A stretch of 64,000 nucleotides of DNA, taken from contig AAVT01000004.1 of the NCBI GenBank assembly GCA_000169075.1, positions 62,001 through 126,000 on the forward strand. The letters are read 5' to 3'. Source of the DNA: a marine gamma proteobacterium HTCC2143. Lineage in GTDB: Bacteria > Pseudomonadota > Gammaproteobacteria > Pseudomonadales > Dasaniaceae. Shown in pieces: positions 55,645-64,000 of the stretch (the stretch's first letter is position 1; each line of letters starts with the position of its first letter). Both the position numbers and the translations under genes were made by a program. Under the pieces are notes generated by a model. That model did no database searches, was not told the origin of the DNA, and saw only the letters and a list, made by a program, of their open reading frames with translations.

Positions 55645-58488
55645 ATGCAAGAAAGCTCTATGGAGTTACTGTGGGGTAGCTCTCATATTTCGGGTGGCAA
55701 CGCCGCCTACGTAGAAGAACTGTACGAAGTTTACCTGCAAGATCCTAACGATGTGCCTGAAGAGTGGCGCACCTACTTCGAAAAGCTGCCGCAAGTTAAT
55801 GGTAGCGGTCATCAAGATGTTCCTCATTCGGCCGTTCGTGAACATTTTGCTAAGATAGCAAAAGTCAGGACTAAGCCACTGTCGGTTCAAAACGATTTGG
55901 GCGTCAGTGAACATGAGCGCAAGCAGGTTCGTGTTATTCAGCTGATCGGTGCCTTCCGCCAGCGCGGCCATCAGCGCGCGGATCTCGATCCCCTAAAATT
56001 GCATATTCGGCCACCGGTCCCCGACCTCGATCTTCATTACCACAAACTCTCTGGTGCAGATTTTGATACGCTGTTTCAGACAGGCAGTTTATTTATCGGC
56101 AAAGATCGAGTCACCTTGCGGGAGATCGTCGATACACTGGAACAAACCTATAGCGCCTCAATAGGTGCAGAATTTATGCATATTGTCGCGACTGAAGAGC
56201 GGCAGTGGATTCAGCAACGTTTGGAAAGCGTGCGATCAAAGCCTGTATACGGTGATGATGTAAAGAGGCACTTACTAGAGCGACTCACAGCTGCCGAGGG
56301 CCTCGGTAAAGTATTGGCGTCCAAATATCCAGGGGTAAAGCGTTTCGGCTTGGAGGGGGGTGAGAGCTTGATTCCAATGATGGATTCGATGATCCAGCGC
56401 ATTGGCTCCTATGAAGCGAAAGAAATAGTTATCAGCATGGCCCATCGCGGTCGACTTAATGTACTCGTTAACGTGTTGGGCAAGAATCCGGCAGAGTTGT
56501 TCGCGGAATTTGAGGGGCGTGCTGAATACCACGGCTCAGCGGATGTTAAATATCACCAGGGTTTTTCTTCTACGGTTGAAACACCCGGTGGCGAAGTCCA
56601 TTTAGCGCTGGCTTTTAATCCATCTCATCTGGAAATCGGTGCACCGGTGGTTGAAGGCTCAGTGAGGGCTCGTCAAGATCGGCGTAAAGATTCTGAGGGC
56701 AAGAAGGTTGTGCCTATTATATTGCATGGTGATGCAGCCTTTGCCGGTCAAGGCGTGGTGATGGAAACATTCCAAATGTCGCAAACTCGGGCCTATAAGA
56801 CCGGAGGTACTATCCATGTTGTGATTAACAATCAGGTGGGTTTTACCACCAGCGAGCGAGAGGATGCACGTTCCACGGAATACTGTACTGACGTTGCGAA
56901 AATGGTTCAAGCACCAATATTTCATGTCAACGGGGATGATCCCGAGGCTGTACTCTTGGTCAGTCAGATGGCTGTCGATTATCGCCAGCAATTCAATAAA
57001 GATGTTGTCATTGATTTGATTTGTTACCGACGCCGAGGGCACAACGAGGCAGATGAACCTTTTGGTACCCAGCCATTGATGTATCAGAAAATTAAAGTAC
57101 AACGAACCACGCGAGATTTGTACGCTGACAAACTTATTGCCGAAGGCGTGGTGAATAAAGCTGATGACGATGAGTTGATAGAAAGTTATAGAAGCGCTCT
57201 GGAGAGCGGGGAACATGTCGCTAAAAGTTTAGTTCACGAGCCGAATGAGAAGCTGTTTGTCGACTGGTCTCCCTATCTTGGCCATGATTGGGATTGTTCC
57301 TGCGATACGAGTATTGACCTGAAAAAAATGCAGGAACTAGCGGCGAAAACTAATGAAGTTCCGGAAGGGTTTCCAATTCAGCGGCAAGTGGCAAAGATTT
57401 ACGAAGATCGGCATAAAATGACAGCGGGTGCTACGCCAATCAATTGGGGTTATGCGGAAACATTGGCCTATGCAAGCCTGCTTGATGCCGGGTATCCAGT
57501 ACGTCTTACTGGTCAAGACGTGGGCCGTGGTACGTTTTCTCATCGTCACGCGGTGTTGCATAATCAGAGTGATGGCAGTGTCCATGTGCCATTACAAAAC
57601 ATGGCTGAAGAACAACCGGTCTTTACCATTCACGACTCGCTGTTGTCAGAAGAAGCTGTTTTGGCATTTGAATATGGGTATTCGACGACGTTACCGAACG
57701 TGCTGGTTGTGTGGGAGGCGCAGTTCGGCGATTTTGCCAATGGAGCGCAAGTCGTTATTGACCAATTTATTGCCAGTGGCGAGCATAAATGGCAACGTTT
57801 GTGTGGTTTGACAATGTTACTACCTCATGGCTATGAAGGTCAGGGGCCAGAGCATTCGTCCGCTAGGCTCGAGCGATATTTACAATTATGTGCGGAACAC
57901 AATATGCAAGTGTGTGTACCGACAACTCCGGCGCAAGTGTTTCACATGTTGCGACGGCAGGCGCTTCGACCTTTGCGTAAGCCGTTAATTGTTATGTCTC
58001 CGAAAAGTTTGTTACGTCATAAAGAAGCAATTTCAACCCTTGAGGAATTGGCGGATAACCAATTTCACAATGTGCTCGGAGAGACTGATGATCTCGATCC
58101 CGAAAAGATAACGCGAGTTGTGCTATGCAGTGGGAAAGTTTATTACGATCTTCGCGAGCGTCGCCGTGATCGAGAAATGTCCCATGTGGCGATTATTCGA
58201 TTGGAGCAGTTATACCCGTTTCCCGAGACGGAACTGCAAGAGGCTCTGGCGGCATATAATGGAATAGCGGAAGTAGTCTGGTGTCAGGAAGAACCGATGA
58301 ATCAGGGAGCCTGGTATGCCAGTCAGCATCACATGCGACGGGTAATTAATAGACATAACCCAGTGCTTTACCTCGACTACGCGGGGCGTGATGCATCGGC
58401 ATCGCCTGCTGCAGGTTACATGGCGCTGCATGTTGCGCAACAACAACAAGTGATTGCTAGTGCATTGGGCTTTAGCGACGGCGAATAA
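55645..58488 (+). CDS. sucA: 2-oxoglutarate dehydrogenase E1 component
   Basis: A 947-residue thiamine-diphosphate enzyme that decarboxylates 2-oxoglutarate and passes the succinyl group to E2. [10 protein letters not shown] near the start is the E2-binding peptide. [11 protein letters not shown] and [10 protein letters not shown] ... N-N-Q-V-G-F-T are the ThDP site. F-E-Y-G-Y-S lies in the second half. ATG 55645 is chosen because CGGAGG lies at 55631-55636; a frame from 55588 has no support. Confidence 0.96.
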   Translation: MQESSMELLWGSSHISGGNAAYVEELYEVYLQDPNDVPEEWRTYFEKLPQVNGSGHQDVPHSAVREHFAKIAKVRTKPLSVQNDLGVSEHERKQVRVIQLIGAFRQRGHQRADLDPLKLHIRPPVPDLDLHYHKLSGADFDTLFQTGSLFIGKDRVTLREIVDTLEQTYSASIGAEFMHIVATEERQWIQQRLESVRSKPVYGDDVKRHLLERLTAAEGLGKVLASKYPGVKRFGLEGGESLIPMMDSMIQRIGSYEAKEIVISMAHRGRLNVLVNVLGKNPAELFAEFEGRAEYHGSADVKYHQGFSSTVETPGGEVHLALAFNPSHLEIGAPVVEGSVRARQDRRKDSEGKKVVPIILHGDAAFAGQGVVMETFQMSQTRAYKTGGTIHVVINNQVGFTTSEREDARSTEYCTDVAKMVQAPIFHVNGDDPEAVLLVSQMAVDYRQQFNKDVVIDLICYRRRGHNEADEPFGTQPLMYQKIKVQRTTRDLYADKLIAEGVVNKADDDELIESYRSALESGEHVAKSLVHEPNEKLFVDWSPYLGHDWDCSCDTSIDLKKMQELAAKTNEVPEGFPIQRQVAKIYEDRHKMTAGATPINWGYAETLAYASLLDAGYPVRLTGQDVGRGTFSHRHAVLHNQSDGSVHVPLQNMAEEQPVFTIHDSLLSEEAVLAFEYGYSTTLPNVLVVWEAQFGDFANGAQVVIDQFIASGEHKWQRLCGLTMLLPHGYEGQGPEHSSARLERYLQLCAEHNMQVCVPTTPAQVFHMLRRQALRPLRKPLIVMSPKSLLRHKEAISTLEELADNQFHNVLGETDDLDPEKITRVVLCSGKVYYDLRERRRDREMSHVAIIRLEQLYPFPETELQEALAAYNGIAEVVWCQEEPMNQGAWYASQHHMRRVINRHNPVLYLDYAGRDASASPAAGYMALHVAQQQQVIASALGFSDGE

Positions 58489-58541
58489 AAATTGGATACG
58501 TTGAATCGTTAAACGATTTAAGTTTAGTTAAAGGATATATC

Positions 58542-59741
58542 ATGACCACCGACATCAAAGCACCAACATTTCCGGAATCTGTAGCCGATGGAACTATTGC
58601 AACATGGCATAAACAGCCGGGCGAGGCGGTTTCGCGCGATGAGCTGATTGTCGATATCGAAACGGATAAAGTTGTACTGGAGATCGTCGCGCCGTCAGAT
58701 GGAACGATTAGTGAGATTGTAAGAGGAGAAGGAGAGACGGTTCTTAGTGATGAGCTAATTGGACGATTTGAAGCTGGCGCGATAGCGGCAACTGCTGTCG
58801 CTGATGCTTCTCCTGCGATTGTTGAAGCGGTTACCGCTATCAGCGATATTAAAACAAGTCCTGCGGCGAGAAAGCTAATCGACGAAAATAAACTGATTGC
58901 CGATAATATTAAAGCATCCGGAAAGGGCGGGTTAATTACTAAAGAGGATGTTGTGAGTCATATTAGCAACGTCCCTGTCGAGGTGCCTTCCGCTCCGGCG
59001 CCCGAAGCCGCGGCTATTGTGGAAGTCGACGCTGGCGAAAGAATCGAGAAGCGAGTCCCGATGACACGCTTGCGAAAAAGGATAGCAGAGCGTTTGTTGG
59101 AAGCGACGCAATCAACAGCGATGTTAACGACGTTTAACGAAGTTGATATGGGGCCGGTCATGGAGCTTCGCAAGCAATACAAAGACTTGTTTGAGAAAAC
59201 CCACAATGGTGTGCGTCTGGGCTTTATGGGCTTTTTTGTTAAGGCTGCTTGTGAGGCGTTAAAGCGTTATCCTGCCGTAAATGCATCGCTCGACGGAAGC
59301 GACGTTGTCTATCATGGCTACCAAGATATAGGTGTGGCAGTGTCGTCAGACAAGGGGCTTGTTGTGCCCGTGTTGCGAGATGCCGACACTATGGGTTTGG
59401 CGACGGTAGAAGATACTATCCGCGATTATGGAACACGGGCGCGAGCAGGTAAGTTAACACTAGAAGAAATGCAAGGCGGCACATTTACCATCACGAACGG
59501 GGGTGTCTTTGGTTCTTTGCTATCAACGCCGATACTAAATCCGCCGCAGACCGCAATTTTGGGTATGCACAAGATACAGGAGCGTCCGATGGCGGTTAAC
59601 GGCGAAGTCAAAATATTGCCCATGATGTACTTGGCGCTATCCTACGATCATCGCTTGATTGATGGCAAAGAGGCCGTCCAGTTTTTAGTCACGATTAAAG
59701 ATCTGCTGGAAGATCCGGCTCGCATCTTATTGGAAATCTAA
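58542..59741 (+). CDS. sucB: Dihydrolipoyl succinyltransferase E2 component
   Basis: A 399-residue E2. It has one lipoyl domain with the lipoylated Lys in D-I-E-T-D-K-V-V-L (about residue 43), an Ala/Pro-rich linker, an E1/E3-binding domain starting T-S-P-A-A-R-K-L (about 105), a second linker, and the catalytic domain ending with [10 protein letters not shown]. It transfers succinyl groups to CoA. It follows sucA after 53 bases and precedes lpd. Confidence 0.96.
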   Translation: MTTDIKAPTFPESVADGTIATWHKQPGEAVSRDELIVDIETDKVVLEIVAPSDGTISEIVRGEGETVLSDELIGRFEAGAIAATAVADASPAIVEAVTAISDIKTSPAARKLIDENKLIADNIKASGKGGLITKEDVVSHISNVPVEVPSAPAPEAAAIVEVDAGERIEKRVPMTRLRKRIAERLLEATQSTAMLTTFNEVDMGPVMELRKQYKDLFEKTHNGVRLGFMGFFVKAACEALKRYPAVNASLDGSDVVYHGYQDIGVAVSSDKGLVVPVLRDADTMGLATVEDTIRDYGTRARAGKLTLEEMQGGTFTITNGGVFGSLLSTPILNPPQTAILGMHKIQERPMAVNGEVKILPMMYLALSYDHRLIDGKEAVQFLVTIKDLLEDPARILLEI

Positions 59742-59834
59742 ATTCGTTTCACTGCAAAATGTTTGCAGTATTTCCCGGGGTGGTGCTGTTGTGTCAATAT
59801 ACAGCTCACTCCAACGATTATTATTAATAGTTAG

Positions 59835-61283
<1,449 letters not shown>

Positions 61284-61428
61284 TTTACAGTATCTGGTGC
61301 CATATGGCGGGTATCAGAGGCTTAAAATCCCCGAGTTTTAATCGAATCCTGCAATTATATTTGCGATCGAGCGAGAAATTCGGGAGAATGCGCCACCGAA
61401 ATCCAACTGACCAAGACGGTAGACCATC

Positions 61429-62595
61429 ATGAACCTTCACGAGTATCAAGGTAAACAATTGTTTGCTGAATACGGGTTACCCGTGTCGAAAGGCTACGCC
61501 TGCGACACTCCCGAAGAAGCAGCGCAGGCTGCCGATAAAATTGGCGGCAATAAATGGGTTGTTAAAGCACAAGTGCATGCCGGTGGCCGAGGCAAGGCTG
61601 GTGGCGTAAAACTGGTAGATAGCAAAGAAGAAATCAAAAGCTTTGCCGAAAATTGGTTGGGTAAAAACCTGGTAACTTACCAAACGGATGAAAACGGTCA
61701 GCCGGTTTCGAAGATTTTGGTTGAAGCTTGCACTGACATAGATCAAGAGTTGTATCTCGGCGCGGTTGTAGATCGCTCATCTCGTCGTATTGTTTTCATG
61801 GCATCCACCGAAGGTGGTGTGGAAATCGAGAAAGTTGCTGACGAAACACCAGAGAAAATCCTCCGGGCAGAGATTGACCCCTTGGTCGGAGCGCAGCCCT
61901 ATCAGGGGCGTGAGCTAGCGTTTAAGCTTGGCCTCAAAGGCGTACAAATTAAGCAGTTCGTCAACATTTTCCTTGGTTTGGCAAAATTGTTTCAGGACAA
62001 AGACTTGGCGTTGATAGAAGTTAATCCGTTAGTGATTACCGATGAAGGTAATTTGCATTGCCTAGATGCCAAGCTGGGCGTCGATAGTAACGCTATGTAC
62101 CGGCAACCAACGTTGAAGGAAATGCATGATCCTTCACAGGAAGATGCGCGCGAAGCACAAGCTGCCCAGTGGGAGCTGAATTATGTAGCATTGGACGGCA
62201 ATATCGGCTGTATGGTTAACGGCGCTGGCCTGGCTATGGGAACCATGGATATTGTTAAGTTACATGGCGGTTCACCGGCCAATTTCCTCGATGTTGGCGG
62301 CGGTGCGACAAAAGAGCGTGTATCTGAAGCGTTCAAGATTATTTTATCAGACGACACAGTCAAAGCAGTTTTGGTGAATATCTTCGGTGGTATCGTTCGT
62401 TGCGATCTCATTGCCGAAGGTATTATCGGTGCAGTAGAAGAAGTTGGTGTTGAGGTTCCAGTGGTAGTTCGTCTCGAGGGGAACAATGCTGAGCTTGGAT
62501 CAAAACTACTCGCTGAAAGCGGCTTGAACATTATTGCAGCTAACAGCTTAAAAGAAGCTGCCGATGCAGTGGTTAAAGCAGCGGAGGGCAAATAA
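61429..62595 (+). CDS. sucC: Succinyl-CoA synthetase beta subunit
   Basis: A 388-residue ATP-grasp subunit binding nucleotide and succinate. [11 protein letters not shown] at the start, [15 protein letters not shown] near 46, and [11 protein letters not shown] and [10 protein letters not shown] near the end are invariant in the family. Its stop overlaps the start of sucD by one base. Confidence 0.97.
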   Translation: MNLHEYQGKQLFAEYGLPVSKGYACDTPEEAAQAADKIGGNKWVVKAQVHAGGRGKAGGVKLVDSKEEIKSFAENWLGKNLVTYQTDENGQPVSKILVEACTDIDQELYLGAVVDRSSRRIVFMASTEGGVEIEKVADETPEKILRAEIDPLVGAQPYQGRELAFKLGLKGVQIKQFVNIFLGLAKLFQDKDLALIEVNPLVITDEGNLHCLDAKLGVDSNAMYRQPTLKEMHDPSQEDAREAQAAQWELNYVALDGNIGCMVNGAGLAMGTMDIVKLHGGSPANFLDVGGGATKERVSEAFKIILSDDTVKAVLVNIFGGIVRCDLIAEGIIGAVEEVGVEVPVVVRLEGNNAELGSKLLAESGLNIIAANSLKEAADAVVKAAEGK

Positions 62596-63470
62596 TGAGT
62601 ATTCTAATTGATAAAAACACAAAGGTAATCTGTCAGGGTTTTACCGGTTCCCAAGGTACCTTTCACTCTGAACAAGCTATTGCCTACGGTACGAAGATGG
62701 TTGGGGGTGTTACTCCGGGTAAAGGCGGTCAGGAGCATTTAGGACTGCCGGTATTCAACACTGTCAGTGAAGCTGTAGAAGCCACCGGTGCCGATGCATC
62801 AGTGATTTATGTTCCAGCTCCATTTTGTAAAGATTCAATTCTTGAAGCGGCAAACAGTGGTATTAAACTGATAGTTTGTATTACTGAGGGTATCCCAACG
62901 TTGGATATGCTCGACTGCAAGGTTCGCTGTGATCAATTGGGTGTGCGCTTGATTGGGCCTAACTGTCCCGGTGTGATTACACCAGGAGAATGCAAAATCG
63001 GTATTATGCCGGGTCATATTCACCTTCCCGGGCGAGTTGGCATTGTGTCGCGTTCAGGTACCTTAACTTACGAGGCGGTAAAACAGACAACTGACGCCGG
63101 CTTTGGGCAGTCAACCTGTGTGGGTATTGGTGGCGATCCTATACCGGGTTCCAATTTTATCGATATTTTGGAGATGTTCCAGAATGATCCCGCGACAGAA
63201 GCGATTGTTATGATCGGTGAAATTGGTGGAACTGCAGAAGAAGAAGCTGCAGCCTACATAAAAGCTAATGTAACTAAGCCTGTTGTATCCTATATAGCCG
63301 GTGTCACTGCGCCTGCGGGTAAGCGTATGGGCCATGCGGGTGCTATTATTTCTGGCGGTAAAGGTACTGCCGATGAAAAGTTTGCAGCACTGCAAGATGC
63401 GGGTGTTAAAACCGTGCGTAGCTTGGCTGAAATCGGTGATGCATTGTCAGAACTGACAGGCTGGAAATAA
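62595..63470 (+). CDS. sucD: Succinyl-CoA synthetase alpha subunit
   Basis: A 291-residue subunit that binds CoA and carries the phosphohistidine. [10 protein letters not shown] near residue 16 binds CoA; the active His is in [10 protein letters not shown] near 247; G-P-N-C-P-G near 122 is invariant. It ends the sdh-suc cluster and is followed by a strong terminator at 63570. Confidence 0.97.
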   Translation: MSILIDKNTKVICQGFTGSQGTFHSEQAIAYGTKMVGGVTPGKGGQEHLGLPVFNTVSEAVEATGADASVIYVPAPFCKDSILEAANSGIKLIVCITEGIPTLDMLDCKVRCDQLGVRLIGPNCPGVITPGECKIGIMPGHIHLPGRVGIVSRSGTLTYEAVKQTTDAGFGQSTCVGIGGDPIPGSNFIDILEMFQNDPATEAIVMIGEIGGTAEEEAAAYIKANVTKPVVSYIAGVTAPAGKRMGHAGAIISGGKGTADEKFAALQDAGVKTVRSLAEIGDALSELTGWK

Positions 63471-63569
63471 GATAGTTTGTAGTGGGTATTTGCGCAACAG
63501 CAAGGGGTAAATAGACACAAAGTTATTGGCTTATACCCCGATTGTGTAAAATCAATCATCAATAATGAC

Positions 63570-63613
63570 AAGGCCCTTAACTAAACGTAAACGTTTAGAT
63601 AAGGGCCTTTTTT
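63570..63613 (+). terminator. Rho-independent terminator of the sdh-suc cluster
   Basis: AAGGCCCTTA pairs with TAAGGGCCTT, with an inner CTAAACGT/ACGTTTAG stem, and a U-run follows. It lies 100 bases after sucD. Confidence 0.93.
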
Positions 63614-63922
63614 ATTGCTGGAGAAATGTCGGTTAGTGTTTATTGTGCACCTAACTCCAATGACTGAAGCAGTGTCCGCCGCTCCAAGGTCTTATGCCTT
63701 TATAGGCATTCTGCGAATTAACTGTGCCTTAAAATGCTTGCTAGATCCGAAGACTGGTTGAACACAGAAATCGAAAAATAAGCGTATTCCCTTTGTCTTA
63801 TATCTACCCTTGAAATTGTTACTACACGCCCCCATATCGGCTATGTCTCGAGAGTGATAATACCAATATAAGCAGTGATTACTCTCATATATTGAACATC
63901 AGATGGCAGGAGATCATAAGTA
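63614..63922. other. htpG upstream region
   Basis: About 310 bp without a gene; it carries the heat-shock promoter listed separately and AGGAG at 63908-63912 before htpG. Confidence 0.6.
63809..63837 (+). promoter_or_regulatory. Sigma-32 heat-shock promoter of htpG
   Basis: CTTGAAA at 63809-63815 and CCCCATAT at 63830-63837 are 14 bases apart, a full match to the RpoH (sigma-32) consensus. They lie about 85 bases before the htpG start. Confidence 0.9.
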
Positions 63923-64000
63923 ATGACGACAGCAACGAGTAAAGAAACGCTAGGCTTCCAGACTGAAGCAAAGCAATTACTGCAGTTAATGATTCACTCT
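63923..64000 (+). CDS. htpG: Chaperone HtpG (Hsp90), 5' end only
   Basis: The first 26 codons are visible before the window ends: M-T-T-A-T-S-K-E-T-L-G-F-Q-T-E, then K-Q-L-L-Q-L-M-I-H-S, the invariant N-terminal helix of bacterial Hsp90. A perfect sigma-32 promoter upstream supports the call. The rest (about 600 residues expected) is beyond the edge. Confidence 0.93.
   Translation, partial: MTTATSKETLGFQTEAKQLLQLMIHS

Overview
The window is 64 kb of ordinary-looking chromosomal DNA from an aerobic, Gram-negative gammaproteobacterium, most likely a marine oligotroph near the Cellvibrionales/Spongiibacteraceae/Pseudomonas side of the class. This rests on gene content: recA-recX with a LexA box, tmcA, selU, radD, a YegD-type Hsp70, and above all the Pseudomonas-like order gltA (divergent) / sdhCDAB-sucAB-lpd-sucCD. 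The genus is an inference. I saw no tRNA, rRNA, insertion sequence, integrase, phage gene or CRISPR array.

Layout. 1-6006: a catabolic module (MaoC hydratase, Cys-less SCP2-type thiolase, DUF35 OB-fold partner, Rieske oxygenase), then a cytochrome c/quinoprotein dehydrogenase and a HiPIP electron carrier. 6255-9285: HAD hydrolase, PilZ-like protein, DUF2237 protein. 9286-12076: a MEDS-domain regulator, a PF10118 protein and two tandem small tetraspan proteins resembling styrene-oxide isomerase. 12217-13983: radD. 14543-18152: a tightly overlapped operon of outer-membrane barrel, YfiR-like protein and CHASE8-HAMP-GGDEF-EAL protein. 18566-22284: MHS transporter, GST, 2OG-Fe(II) oxygenase. 22514-28006: HopJ-family protein, an N-terminally truncated Rho paralogue, a NYN/LabA-like protein, small unknowns, the YegD-like chaperone and a thioesterase. 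28433-33595: TetR regulator, acyl-CoA dehydrogenase remnant, unknown anchored protein, repeat-rich lipoprotein and cytochrome lipoprotein. 34151-35716: recA-recX. 35756-49933: M16C protease, NIPSNAP protein, KASIII with an orphan ParA, MATE, glutathione peroxidase, M28 peptidase with a 45-residue membrane ORF, tmcA-selU, a FimV N-domain protein and a zinc ribbon protein. 50119-63470: TCA-cycle cluster. The window ends inside htpG, which has a clear sigma-32 promoter.

How it works together. The right third encodes the oxidative TCA cycle from citrate synthase to succinyl-CoA synthetase. The left end and scattered genes (thioesterase, acyl-CoA dehydrogenase remnant, KASIII, TetR) point to a lipid, steroid or aromatic degrader. 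Two genes touch c-di-GMP signalling (PilZ-like; YfiR/GGDEF-EAL operon).

The points most worth a second look are the mini-Rho/NYN gene pair, the MEDS/PF10118/isomerase-like cluster, the Cys-less thiolase/DUF35 pair, a one-base frameshift in gltA as given here, and the hexanucleotide repeats coding for Pro-Glu/Pro-Ala linkers in a surface lipoprotein. No search could be run; names come from recognised motifs and family resemblance.
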